The position numbers and the translations under genes are program-made. DNA of 64,000 nucleotides from Rhodosporidiobolus odoratus (lineage: Eukaryota; Basidiomycota; Microbotryomycetes; Sporidiobolales; Sporidiobolaceae), in the NCBI GenBank assembly GCA_034387635.1, contig JAOANU010000001.1:1054001-1118000 (forward strand). Direction: 5' to 3'. Shown here piece by piece: positions 33,280-44,682 of this stretch; within the stretch, counting starts at the first letter, position 1; each line of letters begins with the position of its first letter. Below the pieces are notes generated by a model. The model worked only from the letters and a program-made list of their open reading frames with translations. It did not search any database and had not been told where the DNA came from.

Positions 33280-34596
33280 ATGCTTCGCTCTGTTGCTGCT
33301 CGTGCTACCCGCCAGGCGGTTCAGCCCCGTGCCCTCGTCGGGTATGCCCCTTCTCTCGTTGAACTCGTTACAATTGCTGACCCTCCTCCCGTCCCCGACT
33401 CGCTCATCTATAACACACCACAACTCGAAACAGCGCGCGCTTCCAGTCGACTGCTCAGCCCACTCCTTCCAACAAGGCCTCGGCTCTCATCGACGCCCTC
33501 CCCGGAAACTCCCTTGTCACCAAGTCCGGAATCGTCACCCTCACCACCGCGACCGCCGCCGCCGCCATCTCCAACGAGCTCTTTGTCCTCAACGAGGAGG
33601 TCGTCATCCTCGGCTCCTTTGTCATCTTCCTCGGCTACGTCTCCAGCCTCGTCCGTGAGCCGTACCGCGAGTGGGCGGATGGCCAGATCCAGGCAAGTTA
33701 CCATCACTCCAACTCCGCAATACGGGTCACGCGTCGGCGTAGCCAAATGGGAGGGTGTCGAAACGGAACCTGAAGGCTGAGAGGAGAAGCTGCTGAGCGG
33801 CAGGACCAGGGGGATGGAAGTGGCGCGAAGGGATCTCTTGCGGTCTCCTCACTCTGAAGAACGCGGGTATCGCCTGAACGCAACAGCTTCCGAACATTCC
33901 TCCTTCATCTTACTGACTTTCACCTCTCTTCTCCCTCTCTGTTGTTCCGACCGCGCCCGTTATCTACCGATTGAGCTACGAGTAGAAGGTGAAGGACATC
34001 CTCAACTCGTCCCGCGCCGCCCACACCTCTGCCGTCAAGGGCCGCATCGAGACTGTCGGTGAGCTCAAGGACGTTGAGGAGATCACCAAGCAGATGTTCG
34101 AGCTCTCCAAGGTGCGTTTCCTCTTTTCCTGCGCCGTTTCTTTCCATTGCTGAGCGGGTTTTCTTCCTTCGCATATCATCCCACCCTGCCTCACATACTC
34201 TGCTGCTATCTTACGATGTCAACGTCGCATAATTCGGACCACAGCAAACCGCCGCCCTCGAGCACGAGACCTTCCGCCTCACCCAGCAGGCCTCGCTCGC
34301 CTCGGACATCAAGGCCGTCCTCGACTCGCACGTTCGCCACGAGGCCCAGCTCCGTGAGCAGGAGCAGAAGGACCTCGTCGCGACTGTTCTTGCCAACGTC
34401 CAGAAGCAGCTTGGAGACAAGAAGCTCCAGAGGGATATCCTTCTTTCGTCGGTTGCTGAAGTTGAGAGTATGTTCTTGCTTTCTGTCCTCACCCTACGTG
34501 CTCTCTCTTCTACCGATAGTCTGGCGAAACTCTGAGCGAATACAGGTCCTGACTCTTGATCGCTTTGCAGACCTCGTCAAGTCCAAGGCTATCTAA
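33280..34596 (+). CDS. ATP4: ATP synthase subunit b (subunit 4), mitochondrial
   Basis: Peripheral-stalk subunit of the mitochondrial F1Fo ATP synthase. Exons 33280-33341, 33434-33692, 33986-34111, 34245-34467 and 34571-34596 give an exact frame of 231 residues. The start MLRSVAARATRQAVQPRALV is an Arg/Ala-rich presequence, with ARFQSTAQPTPSNKASALID after it. The family core follows: LPGNSLVTKSGIVTLTTATA, AISNELFVLNEEVVILGSFV (membrane hairpin), REPYREWADGQIQ, then the long stalk helix KVKDILNSSRAAHTSAVKGR, TAALEHETFRLTQQASLASD, HVRHEAQLREQEQKDLVATV, and the end AEVENLVKSKAI. Length matches the family. Intron 33693-33985 uses a GC donor (CAG/GCAAGT). Confidence 0.92.
33693..33985 (+). other. 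GC-AG intron of 293 bases in ATP4
   Basis: The boundary CCAG/GCAAGT is the textbook GC-donor consensus. The exon frame (GQIQ/KVKDILNSS) fits only with this donor and the GAGTAG acceptor ending at 33985. At 293 bases it is the longest intron I infer in the window; most others are 50-110 bases. Confidence 0.8.
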
Positions 34597-34945
34597 GCGT
34601 CTCGCGGCGTTTTGTCAACTGGATTTGGGGAGGAAGGAGTAAGGAGGAGAATCTAGCAGAGGAGGGAAGTGCTGGTTGCGAGCGGCAGGAAGGTGGGAGC
34701 ATAGGTTTGATAGAAAAGTAGGGAAGAGGCGGGCGCAAAAACGAAGTGAAGTACGCTGGATACCGGCCGCACGCGTCCCACTCAGCTTGCTAGCCTTGTG
34801 CTATGCTTGTTGTAAACAGCTAAGCTAGAAAGACGCGACTGTCGCGTCTACCATCTTGAGCGAAAGCAGTTAGCATCGACTTGGCGTGTTCCGCTACACT
34901 CGCTGATACGCTACACCCGCCTAGACTACCTTGCTCGCTCGTAAA
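34597..34945. other. Intergenic region between ATP4 and the Pch2-like gene
   Basis: Two plus-strand genes flank it. A near-palindrome TAGAAAGACGCGACTGTCGCGTCTA occurs around 34825-34850 and could form a hairpin past the ATP4 stop. No gene is seen. Confidence 0.45.
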
Positions 34946-37600
34946 ATGCCTGTGCTCGAGTTCCCGCCTCCTCCTTCCGCCTCAGAAAGCATTCAACTCT
35001 CCCCCTCGCATTCTCCAACTTCACTCCCTCAACAACAATTCTCCTCGACGCCAACAGCAGCGTATAAGACTGATCGACACAGCGTCGGATCGCAAATCGC
35101 ACAAGCTCAGCGTGTGGAGACGCGCTCGCCTCGACATGCGTCGAACGGGGAGACGCAGGACACGACCGGTCAAGGAGCAGGAGAAGGAGAAGGAGAAGGA
35201 GACGACGTCTCGATGGACCTAGCCCTTACACAGTCTCAGCCGCAAGCAGCTTCTCAAGGGCTCGACGGCCTCCGGGACGCGCAGGAACGAGGACAGCGAG
35301 AGGAGGGCGGAGATGAGGAGGGCGATGAGGCGCAGTCGAGTGAGATAGAGGGTGCTGGTCTGAATGGGAGGGGGAGTCGGAGGAGTAGCAGCAGCGAAAG
35401 TGAGGAGGGGGTGCCGCTGCACAGTGAGTGCGATCCTGGTTCCCTCCGGCTGGGCAGCCAACTGACCTTTTCCTTCTTTCTTCTTCTCGTTCCGTTCGAA
35501 TGTCCGCCTATGCCATGGATCCATTCCTCTTTCTATCACACCTCACTTTCGTCTGTCGCCTCGTCGCTTGCACGGCACTCTCGCCCATGTGTCATAGTCG
35601 AAGTCCGCCTGCTCCCCACCTCGACTATGCGCTACGACCTCATCCGCCGGCTCATGCACCAGCACCTCGACTCTGAGTACGAAACGCTGCTGACGCATGC
35701 CGAAGTGCACGATTGGCGAGATGTTGGGGTGTTGGCCCAGAATGTTGACCGGGTGTGGGTGGGAGATTGCTGTGTGTTTTCCGTTGCCATTCTCCTCCTG
35801 GCCCTCCTTCTGTCGAGTAGATCCGCTCACGCCCCAACGATACTCAGCTTTACCAACACCCGCTGTCCCGCTCGACTCCGTCTCCCTTCACCTGCATATC
35901 TACCAACCGCCCTCGACTTCCCGCCTAACCGAATTCGCCGCCTCTGCCCAAACCGACGAGGACGACTCCGACACCCCCGCCGCTTCGGTCCTCGAGCTCC
36001 CTTCCCTGAGTCTCGAAGGCGTCTGGGATACCCTCATCTATGACGGAGACGTCAAGGGCAAGCTGCTAAACTATATTTACTCGACACTGCTGTTTTCGGA
36101 TGCGATGGTTGACTTTAATGTCGTAACGTGGAATCGGTGCGCCTTCAGCTCTTTCTCTTCTGGTCGCGCGTGCTGACGCTCTCTACGACCTCTAGCGTTG
36201 TATTACTGCATGGACCACCAGGAACAGGCAAAACCTCATTATGTCGAGCTCTAGCACAAAAGCTTGCTATACGACTCTCCGAACGGTGCGTGGACAACCT
36301 CATGACGCCTCTCCCTCCTCAAATGCAACTGACCCGACCTTGGGCCATGGCAGATATCAAACCGGCAAACTAATCGAAATCAACTCGCACTCGCTCTTTT
36401 CGAAATGGTTTTCCGAATCTGGGAAACTCGTCCAGCGGCTGTTTGCACAAGTCACCGAGATGGTGGATGATGAGGGGTGTTTTGTGGTGGTTCTGATCGG
36501 TGCGTCGCGTTTGGCTGCTTCATGCTCCGACCTGCGGACCTGTCTTTTGCTCGAAAACTGAGGGTCGGTGGAATGCTAACAACGAGCGCACGCGCAGATG
36601 AGGTTGAGAGTCTGACCGCTGCTCGAGCGGGGGCGATGAGCGGTAAAGAGCCGTCAGATGCGCTACGAGTACGTTTTGGCGCTTTTATTCCCCGCTCTAT
36701 AATCCTATACGAACCCTATCTCAGAAACCCGTCGTTCTACTCTCGCGATGCTGTCTGGCAGTCTCTTCCACTACTTTTGGGCTCACCTCTTTCCCTGTCG
36801 TAGGTCGTCAACGCCCTTTTGACTCAGCTCGACAAGCTCAAGACTCGAAAGAATGTTCTCATCATGACCACCTCCAACTTGTCAGGCGCGATCGACAACG
36901 CGTTCATCGACCGAGCAGACATCAAGCAGTACATCGGTTTGTGCGTAACACTTTAAAAGCGAATGTCCGCTTCCAACCTTGCATGTTGTGTGGCTGACTC
37001 GAAAGATGCGTCATCGAGCCCAGGCCGCCCGCCGCTGCTGTCTTCTGGATCCTACAAAGCTGTCTCAGCGAGATCATGCGGGTAGGACTCGTTCCGCCTG
37101 TCGTACGTGCCTCTCTTTGATACCCTTGCCTTTCCTTACTGCCCGACCTTTCAAAGCTAACGTGTCCTCCTGCAGACACTCCACTCCTTCTCGTCCGTCG
37201 AGGCCTACCGAGACTCCGGGCGGGTAGCTGCGGATGGCGATGCACAGGCTTGGGCGTGCAGTGAGAAGCTGTACGACCTTTCACATGCTTGCCAGGTGCG
37301 CCGCGTCGTCCATCGTTCTTTCGGTCGTGCTTACTCACGTCTTCCTGCTTCATCTCGTCCTACCCTCCTCTTTCGTCTCCTGTGTTTCGGCCTTTGCCTT
37401 CGTCTTCGCAGGGCCTCTCCGGCCGCACCCTCCGCCGACTCCCCGTCCTCGCCCACGCCCGTCATATATCCTCCTCCGCCTCCTTCTCCTTCACTTCTGG
37501 CCGCCGACCAGGGCTGGAGAAATGGATCGATGCCATGCGTAAGTGTGTCGAGGAGGAGGGAAAGGAGATGGAGAAGGTTCAGGCGAGTGGGGATGTGTGA
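34946..37600 (+). CDS. PCH2: Pch2/TRIP13-like AAA+ ATPase
   Basis: Remodels HORMA-domain proteins (Hop1/Mad2 type) in meiotic checkpoint and spindle-checkpoint control. ATG at 34946 opens a long disordered, Ser/Gln/Glu-rich N-terminal extension of about 150 residues. The HORMA-binding N-domain follows: [20 protein letters not shown]. The AAA+ core reads [56 protein letters not shown] (Walker A), [40 protein letters not shown] (Walker B), [40 protein letters not shown] and [10 protein letters not shown]. The C-terminus is [17 protein letters not shown], then [19 protein letters not shown]. About nine exons. All core ATPase motifs are present, so it should be active. Confidence 0.88.
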
Positions 37601-37920
37601 GGGTTTCCTCACTTGGGCGAATGGAGTAGAGAGGGTCCTTGGAACGCAAACTAAGATTGCAACTACCCGCAGAAAGGATGAGCGGATCCTTAGACGGCGT
37701 TTTGAGAAGGTCCGACTCTTTTTCCCTGTCTCCATTTTTGGCTTGCTGAAGCGTTGCGCTTTGTCCTCTTACTTTCACACGCTGTATAACAGTAGTCCGC
37801 AGAGCGGCAAGGGCGACGTCAACGATCCCTTCCATCCGCGGCGATCGCGTCGCTCCTCGCACCCCTGCTTTCTGCTTTTCTGTTTTTCCCTTCTTCTTCA
37901 TGCATTGCTTGTCGGCTAGC
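37601..37920. other. Intergenic region
   Basis: 3' flank of the Pch2-like gene up to the start of SET copy 3. No supported gene. Confidence 0.45.
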
Positions 37921-39421
37921 ATGACCCCCGACCTTGAAGCCCACTTATGGCAGGTAGCAGCCCAGATGGGCTACCCCCCAGGCCTTGTTGCTTAACTTCA
38001 AGCTGACCCCGCCTCACGAGCCCACATTCGTGATATGGTGGGGCAAAAGCGTTCCCCGTCAACCGCGACACCCCGTCTAGGGTCTACCGATCGCTTCGTG
38101 ACGCCAGAAGACCGAATGCGGGAGCTGGAGCCAGCTCGTTCGGAACTTTGAAATGGAGCAAAATGCCCCACTGAGGAAACCGCCGGCGAGGAATCGGTTC
38201 GCGTTGATTGCGGCTGGTAAGGCGGATAGGGAGCAGAAGGAGCGCAGTTCAGCGCCGAAGAGAGGTGTGTATACCGTGTCTTCTGACCATGGGGTTGCCA
38301 AAACATGCTTCGAGCAAGGCGTTGAGCAAGTTGAGCAGAAGTGAGTGGCTCTCAACTCCTCCTTGCGCCTGAGATCGTGCGCTGACACTTTGTTACAACG
38401 TACGTAGTCTCATTTGACGAGATGCATGTTACGCAAGTGCACAAGGCCCGTAGCGCCTTCGTGCCCAGTAGCAGCGGTCCTCATTTTTCGATTTTCTGTT
38501 CTCTCTAGAACCTTCAGTTCCTTTCGTGTACCTTGGCGCATCAGCTGAGATCCACAACACTTTGCTGCAGCTTCGGCCTCGAAGCCTTCCTTGACGAAAT
38601 TAGCGACTTCGACTCTCCGGATCCGGCGGGCCTTTTCCTCGGCCTTTCCATTCTCAACCACTCGTGCCAAAGCAGCGCCTATCGGTTACCTGTTGGCGAC
38701 CTCATGGCCGTCCGCGCCGTTTCGCCTATCTCTGCAGGAGCAAAGGTCTTTGTCCCCTACGTTTCGGTCGAGGCGCCGGCAAAGAACCGCGAAGGTGTCC
38801 TACAGGCGCACTTTGGCGACAACGGCTGTCCCTGCCCTCTCTGCGTTGCCGATCGTCAAGATGGAAAGGCTAACCTCGCTCGTCGCAAAGAGCTGCTCGG
38901 CAAGGTCGCCAGCTGGGTCGAAAGTGTCAAGAAGGCTTCGGTCGGCCTCTTTCCTTCCACTATCGCGACCAATGAAGGCCCAGCTCTCCGCCCTGATCAG
39001 CAACCTCGAGACGACCTACTTCCCTTCTCGTGGGCCATTCAAACCGGAACTCGCCAAACCTTACCACCGTCTCGCCGAATTTTTCCAGCCTCGCACTCCC
39101 ACCAGTCGTCTCGAAGGCATTGCTCTCGAGAAGAAAGCGCTCGCAGCAACCAGGACCGTCGTCGTCGTCGAGGACAATAAGAGCGGCAAGGTCACTATCA
39201 CTAGGGACCCGCCTGGAGGTGGAATTCTCGCCCCTTCGCTCTTGCTCAGCATTGCTTGGCGCCTCAATGCGGAACGTACTCCGAAAGCGAAGAGTGAGGC
39301 AAAGGTTCGGCTCGAGACCGTGGCGAGGTTGAGTAGGATGATGTGGCGGGACGATGGCAAGCGCTTCGAGAGTCGGTTTGAGAAGCTTCTGGGAGAGTTT
39401 CACTTGAAGGGGTTGGTGTGA
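37921..39421 (+). pseudogene. SET-domain methyltransferase-like gene, copy 3, frame broken
   Basis: Begins MTPDLEAHLWQVAAQMGYPP and GLVA then TAA, after which the same frame continues LQADPASRAHIRDMVGQKRS. The stop is therefore a single in-frame nonsense codon, probably from CAA. A frame shift near 38150 leads to MEQNAPLRKPPARNRFALIA. After an intron the SET core is clear: LEAFLDEISDFDSPDPAGLF, LGLSILNHSCQSSAYRLPVG, VSPISAGAKVFVPYVSVEAP, CPCPLCVADRQDGKANLARR. At about 38970 one extra A shifts the frame again to MKAQLSALISNLETTYFPSR, then LSRMMWRDDGKRFESRFEKL, to the stop at 39421. The order of blocks is the same as in copies 1 and 2. Three lesions argue for a pseudogene. Confidence 0.62.
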
Positions 39422-40221
39422 GTTGGCCTTTTTCCTCTTGTTCTTCAAGGTGCTTGTCAGTGGGTGCTGATGCTCTGATTGCCCCTTGCAGGTGATCATG
39501 GAGGAGAGCAAGCCTTGTATAGGAAAAAAGCGGCTTTGCAGACGTGCTGGAATCAAAGGTTGTGAGTCTGTCCAGCCCCGTCGCCGCTGCTTGCTGGCTG
39601 CGTCGCTGCGCACGAGTACAGCGACTCGTTTTTTTTTTTCCCCGTGGCGCCCGAGCTCCGGCAGAGAAAGCGTTGTGATCGCGACGAGAAAGGCGAAAAT
39701 CGGTCGAATGGCGCCGACCGCGAAGTCTCATGCGACGCTAGGGAGCAAGAGCGCGGGCGCTGGCGCAGCAGAGAGAGCTTGCAGGTGGGTTGCTCGAGCG
39801 CGATAGTGTGCCCGAGCAGAGTAGCGTCTTTGTAAATTGAGAAAAAAGATGGCGAGTAAAGGTCGAGTTGGCGGCAGCGTCTCACCGCGAGAGGATGATC
39901 GACTGAGTTGACGTGGTTGTGAAGGCTTCTAGTAGCAAGCTGCACTCACCTGTGCACCGTTTAGCAAAGTAGGAACGGCAGTCAGAGCCAAGTTTGGTTT
40001 CTGTCAACTTTGTCTCGCCCTCTCTCGTTCCCATCGGTTAGTTACTACAAGACCTTTACTAGCTATTGAGACTACAGTGAACTCGTAGAATCCTACATCA
40101 AGAGACGTACCCACACTCACTCTCAGTCGATTCAGCCGATCCCTCTTCCTTTCCCTCTCCCACCTCGTCTCACCGGTCACCTCACTCCCCGCCTCCAAGT
40201 CTCTCCCTCACCTCGTTTACA
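39422..40221. other. Intergenic region upstream of the Psr1-like gene
   Basis: About 800 bases without a supported gene. It holds a run of 11 T at 39629-39639 and a C/T-rich leader just before the ATG at 40222. Confidence 0.5.
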
Positions 40222-42564
40222 ATGGCCAGTCCAATCACTCAAGTGGGTCAACCATCTCAGTCTACCTCCCTCGCAGATCAGGTACGTCTCATTTCCTCAC
40301 AAAGAGTCGCGTCGCTCTCAGACCTCGCCCCCTCCTGCCGCCCCACCCTCTTTCCCCTCTATTATCGTAACTGACTCACCGCTTGAATGGCTACACCCAA
40401 ATCACAGCTCGCAACAAACACGTCTACCTCACCTGCTTTCGCTCAAGCCAGTTCAGACTCTTTCAACTCAGGGGCAGCCTCACCCAAACCTGCCCGCCCG
40501 CCCAAAGCTGCTCAACGACCTTTCACTGCCAGTGTTCACCAGGATCGCACTGAGAATGGAGGGAGCGAAGGCACAACGCTGGTCGAGGCGCCTGCAACTA
40601 GCCCGCAAGACGGAATAGCCGCCGACAAGGCTGTTGGCAGTGACGCGCCAGGAGGGATCGCACCTGGACAACCGGCACTCGCCGCGCCCGTGCAAGCAGA
40701 TGGACTCAGGGTGGTAGAGGAAACGACCAAGCCATCGAGTTCGGCATCGACCGCGTTGGGAACCGGCGAGTCGAGCTCCAAGGAAGAAGCTCCTTCAACA
40801 TCGCCCCCGTCGTCCACCGCTCCTCTCACTGCGCCTTCTCCCGCCAAGCCTGCTTCGCCTCCTTCTTCTCCCGCACCCGCCGCTTCCACCGCTACCTCAC
40901 CTCCTCCCGCTGCCACCACTTCACGGGCGCCTGTCGCAACCGCTCCGAAGAAGGCGGCTTCCCTCAAGAAGGCCCCGCAACCGGCACAGACCAAGGCAAA
41001 GGCAGACAAGAAGCAGAAGAAGTCGCTCTTCTCGTCTCTCTTCGGCTGCATCCCCTGCGTCTCCTCCCCCGGTCACGACGAAACCGCGCCCAACTCGCCC
41101 GAAGCCGGCATTCAGAAGCGACCTTCCACCGCCGCTCGGTTGCTCGAAAAGGAGAAGGAGAACCCCAAGTCGGCTACGACCTCTTCCTCATCGAACGAGA
41201 AGACCAACGAGAAGGAAGTTCCCCTCACTCCGGTTGAACCCGAGTCGGCCATCACCCCTCCCACTCAGGAACCCCTCGCCGTCGCCGCTCAGGCTGAACC
41301 CGTCGGCCCCCCGCCTCCGACTGCCGCACCTTCTGCCCGAGGTGTTGTCCTCCCGCAGGAAGAAACTGAAGGCGTCACTTCGGGTGCGGTTGTCCCGCCT
41401 GGTCAAGAAGCTTCGAGTCAAGTCGCTGCTGCAGCAGGTGTCGCACCGGCAGCTCCGACCAAGACGAAGCGAAAGCGCAGTGGCAAACACCCTCAAAGTG
41501 GAACGGACGGGATCATCACTTCGGTTCCGGAACCTGGAGCGCGTCAGGGCGGGCTGCTACTTGCGGCCGACAGTACGGACGAGGAGGGCTCGACGGATGA
41601 GGACGAGGAAGAAGAGGAGGAAGAGGAGGATGAGGAGCAGAGCTTGATTGCGAGGGGTGGAGTGGGGATTCCGATTGGCGAGGATGGTGTGCCGAGGCCG
41701 TTATTGGTCGAGCTGCCGGAGGATCTGAAGGGACGGAAGTGCTTGGTGTTGGACTTGGATGAGACGCTGGTTCACTCGAGTTTCAAAGTGCGTTTTCCTC
41801 GTCTGCCTCCTTACCTCAGTTCCATTACGGCGAGACTAACCGTTTTCACTTGTCTTTCCCGTGCGTGCGTCGATCTGCAGATGGTTCACCAAGCAGACTA
41901 TGTCGTTCCTGTCGAGATTGAGAACCAGTTTCACAATGTTTACGTTATCAAGCGACCCGGTGTCGATGGTGCGTGCCCCGCCTGTCCTCCTCTTTCGGCT
42001 CACAATGGTGGCTGATCGTCTGTCGCCCTCCTGCTCCCCTGTGCCCCTTCCCCCTACGCAGGCTTCCTCAAAGCCATGGGCGAGATCTACGAGGTCGTCG
42101 TCTTCACCGCTTCACTGTCCAAGTATGCCGACCCTGTCCTCGACCAACTCGACGTACATCGCGTCGTCCGTCACCGCTTGTTCCGAGAGAGCTGCTACAA
42201 CAACAAGGGCAACTACGTCAAGGACCTCTCGCAACTCGGACGGCCTATCGACGAAAGCATCATCATTGACAACTCGCCGGCGAGTTATGTCTTCCACCCG
42301 AACAATGCGGTACCGATCTCGAGTTGGTTCAACGACCCGTATGTTGCCTCTTCACCTCCCTTCTGTTCCGAGGACTCGGCTGACCAGGCTAGATCTGTTC
42401 GCAGCCACGACACTGAGCTCACCGACCTCGTCCCCTTCCTGACCGACCTCAGTACGGTGGACGACGTCCGCGCCGTCCTCGACGCCAACTTATACCAGCA
42501 CCTCAACCCCGTTCCGGGAGGCACTGCAGGCGGTGTCGCTGGAACCGGCTTCGTCCAGGCATGA
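40222..42564 (+). CDS. PSR1: Psr1-like CTD-type phosphatase (FCP1/SCP1 family)
   Basis: HAD-superfamily protein phosphatase related to yeast Psr1/Psr2, plasma-membrane phosphatases of the general and sodium stress response. Exons 40222-40281, 40408-41787, 41881-41968, 42062-42338 and 42405-42564 give an exact frame of 654 residues. The first 440 residues are disordered and Ala/Pro/Ser-rich, with [20 protein letters not shown] near residue 220 (a candidate membrane or palmitoylation motif) and an acidic run before [20 protein letters not shown]. The catalytic domain is complete: [19 protein letters not shown] (nucleophile Asp), [80 protein letters not shown] and [20 protein letters not shown]. 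Confidence 0.85.
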
Positions 42565-43459
42565 GGCGGCGTTTGATGCATGCCGCTGCTCGTAGCCGCC
42601 GAGCTCGAGGTGGGCACATTGCCCGTAGGGCCTTGCCGGTGACGACCCAGTGCCTGGGCTACCCTCCCTCCACTCTCCCGCTCTCCTTTCTCCCTTTTCC
42701 GTCGATCCTCCTCTCTCGTCTCCTTCTCGCTCCGTTTCGTCCCCCTCACCGCCCCCACCACCCTACGGATTCGTTCGCCCCTTCCTCCGCTTCGCCCTCG
42801 CCCTCTTCCGCATTCCATTCAGTATCACCTAATTTGCCTTTCACACCTCTCCGGCCTCTGGTCCCCTTTTCTTGCCTTAGTCCATCCCATCCTCGTCCCC
42901 ATCGATACCCATATCCTCCTCTCCGACGTCCACACACTAAAAGCCTTGATTCCCCCTCGACCTCTCGCTCGCTCGCTTTCTTCATTGTGTCATTCTAGGT
43001 TACCCTTCCTCCTCTTCTCCCCTGCCGCGCCTCTTGCGTTCCCCTTCTCGCGTTTCTATTCCTGACTCTCTCGTTTCTCTCTTCTTTTTTTCGCTACCTC
43101 GAAAGTGTTCTTTGTTGACTGCCTCCCTCCTCCAATGCCTCCCGGTCTCTTTTGCCTCTTGGTCCTTTTCTGTCGAGGTTCGGTTCTGCATATGTTTTCT
43201 TACACTGTATTCTGCGCGTCTACCAGAGGAGCAGGGTATGGTAAGAGACGGTAGTTTGCGCAGACTGATTGGAAGCAGAAAAACCGAAAAGGAAAGAGAG
43301 AGAAGGGCCTGGTTGCGAAGGGGATCCCGGTCGCTCCGTCGCGCTTGTAAAGGCGGTGGGCCTGAATTCAGCCGTCGGCAATGGACGATCAATCACAGCC
43401 GCCGCAGGTCAATCGGACTTTCAAATCTGTGACCGCGTTGCAGCTCGATGAAAACTATG
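42565..43459. other. Pyrimidine-rich 3' intergenic region
   Basis: A strongly C/T-rich stretch runs from about 42650 to 43100 and yields long but domain-free open frames on both strands. It is most likely the 3' untranslated region of the phosphatase gene and spacer. Confidence 0.5.
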
Positions 43460-44497
43460 TCAGCCACTGCTAGCAAAGGACGGCACAATCTGCTTAGGCA
43501 CAGGTCTCGGGACATACAGATATAACCACCGCCGACGATGCCGTACCTGGGCACAAGCGCAAAAAAGGGGAAGAAAAAAAAAAAAACACGCCGCGTCTTG
43601 AGCCTCTTGCGTGGGCCTCAGCTCCCATTCTTCCTTCCTCAGTCTCGGCCGGACCACTCTTCTCGCGGCGCTTCTCCAACTTGACAATCTGTTTTGTGCA
43701 CTCTTTTTGCGGTCAGCCAATTCCCTCTGCCTCTGCGCTCGCTGTCTGAGTGCTTTGGGATGGTTGGTCAGGACGAACGAGTTGTGCTCTGAGGCGTGGG
43801 TTGCGTCGGCATCATCAAGTGAAGCGGAAAGTGTGGTAAGGGCCGTGGTGGAATACGTGGAGGAAGGTGAGGGACGGAGGTGCAGTTTCGTATCGAGCCG
43901 GGCAAGAGGGGGCAATTGAAGGAGATGACAGCCACATGTGGTGTAGGGGACGTCAAAGCGAGCCTACAAATGATAAGCAAGCAATGATAAGCCCGAGAAC
44001 GGTCAAGGGAGGCAGGTAAACCGATGCGCACCTGCCAAACCACAGCAGTCACGTCAAGACCCATCTCGAACGCATTCTCCTCCACCTTATTGTCGTGGTC
44101 GACAACCCTGCCAACGCAGGCGACCATACCTGGTGCATAGACGGACTGAAGCTGATGCCCATGCCAAGCAAGATCCTCCAAACAAGCGAAGACAATCGCA
44201 GTCGAGAAGGTCATTGAAATATAGGAATAGGGGAAATGCACGACGTCGAGGGTGGGAAGCACAACATGGTTGCTGTTCTGGGGGAAAGATTGATGAAGGC
44301 TTGGCGGCGACCCTGTAGTCGAGCACGCTTACGTCTTCGCTGGAGCGGGATGGGTCGAGCCAGCCGAGATTGTCCATCTGTTCTTCATCCAGGGTTTCCA
44401 GATACAAGATGCGGAACGACTCACAGTCGGGCCGAGGTCGAGGAGGCACATCCGTCGGGGGGCGTACTGAATGAATCGTTACAGGCAGTAGTAGCAA
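43460..44497 (-). CDS. Unrecognised protein, 5' end unresolved
   Basis: Coding-like blocks in order on the minus strand: DCESFRILYLETLDEEQMDN with LGWLDPSRSSED, an intron starting GTAAGC, VVLPTLDVVHFPYSYISMTF and STAIVFACLEDLAWHGHQLQ, SVYAPGMVACVGRVVDHDNK, VEENAFEMGLDVTAVVWQ, another intron (GTGCGC to TTTGTAG), then ARFDVPYTTCGCHLLQLPPL and a charged helix (KALRQRAQRQRELADRKKSA). The blocks look conserved and globular, but I cannot name the family. No convincing ATG is found upstream, and the end is uncertain because of an A-rich tract at 43560-43590. Confidence 0.4.
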
Positions 44498-44682
44498 TTC
44501 AATCGAGGGAAGCAGAATCCTGCTGAGCGATTTACTTCAGCATCTTTCTCTTAAATCGAAGTAGAAGCACATGCGGGACAAACGGCGCACCCAAATCCCA
44601 TCCTATCCTATATCAACTTCTTCAAGCGTTGACATAGCTAAGCATATGTTTTCGAGTGCGCTGTCGACACCGTCCAACTCGC

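Noticed and set aside
33940..33985. Minus-strand GTAGCTCAATCGGTAGAT resembling a tRNA D-arm
   Set aside because: It lies in the ATP4 intron, and no anticodon stem, T-loop (TTCGA) or matching acceptor stem follows.
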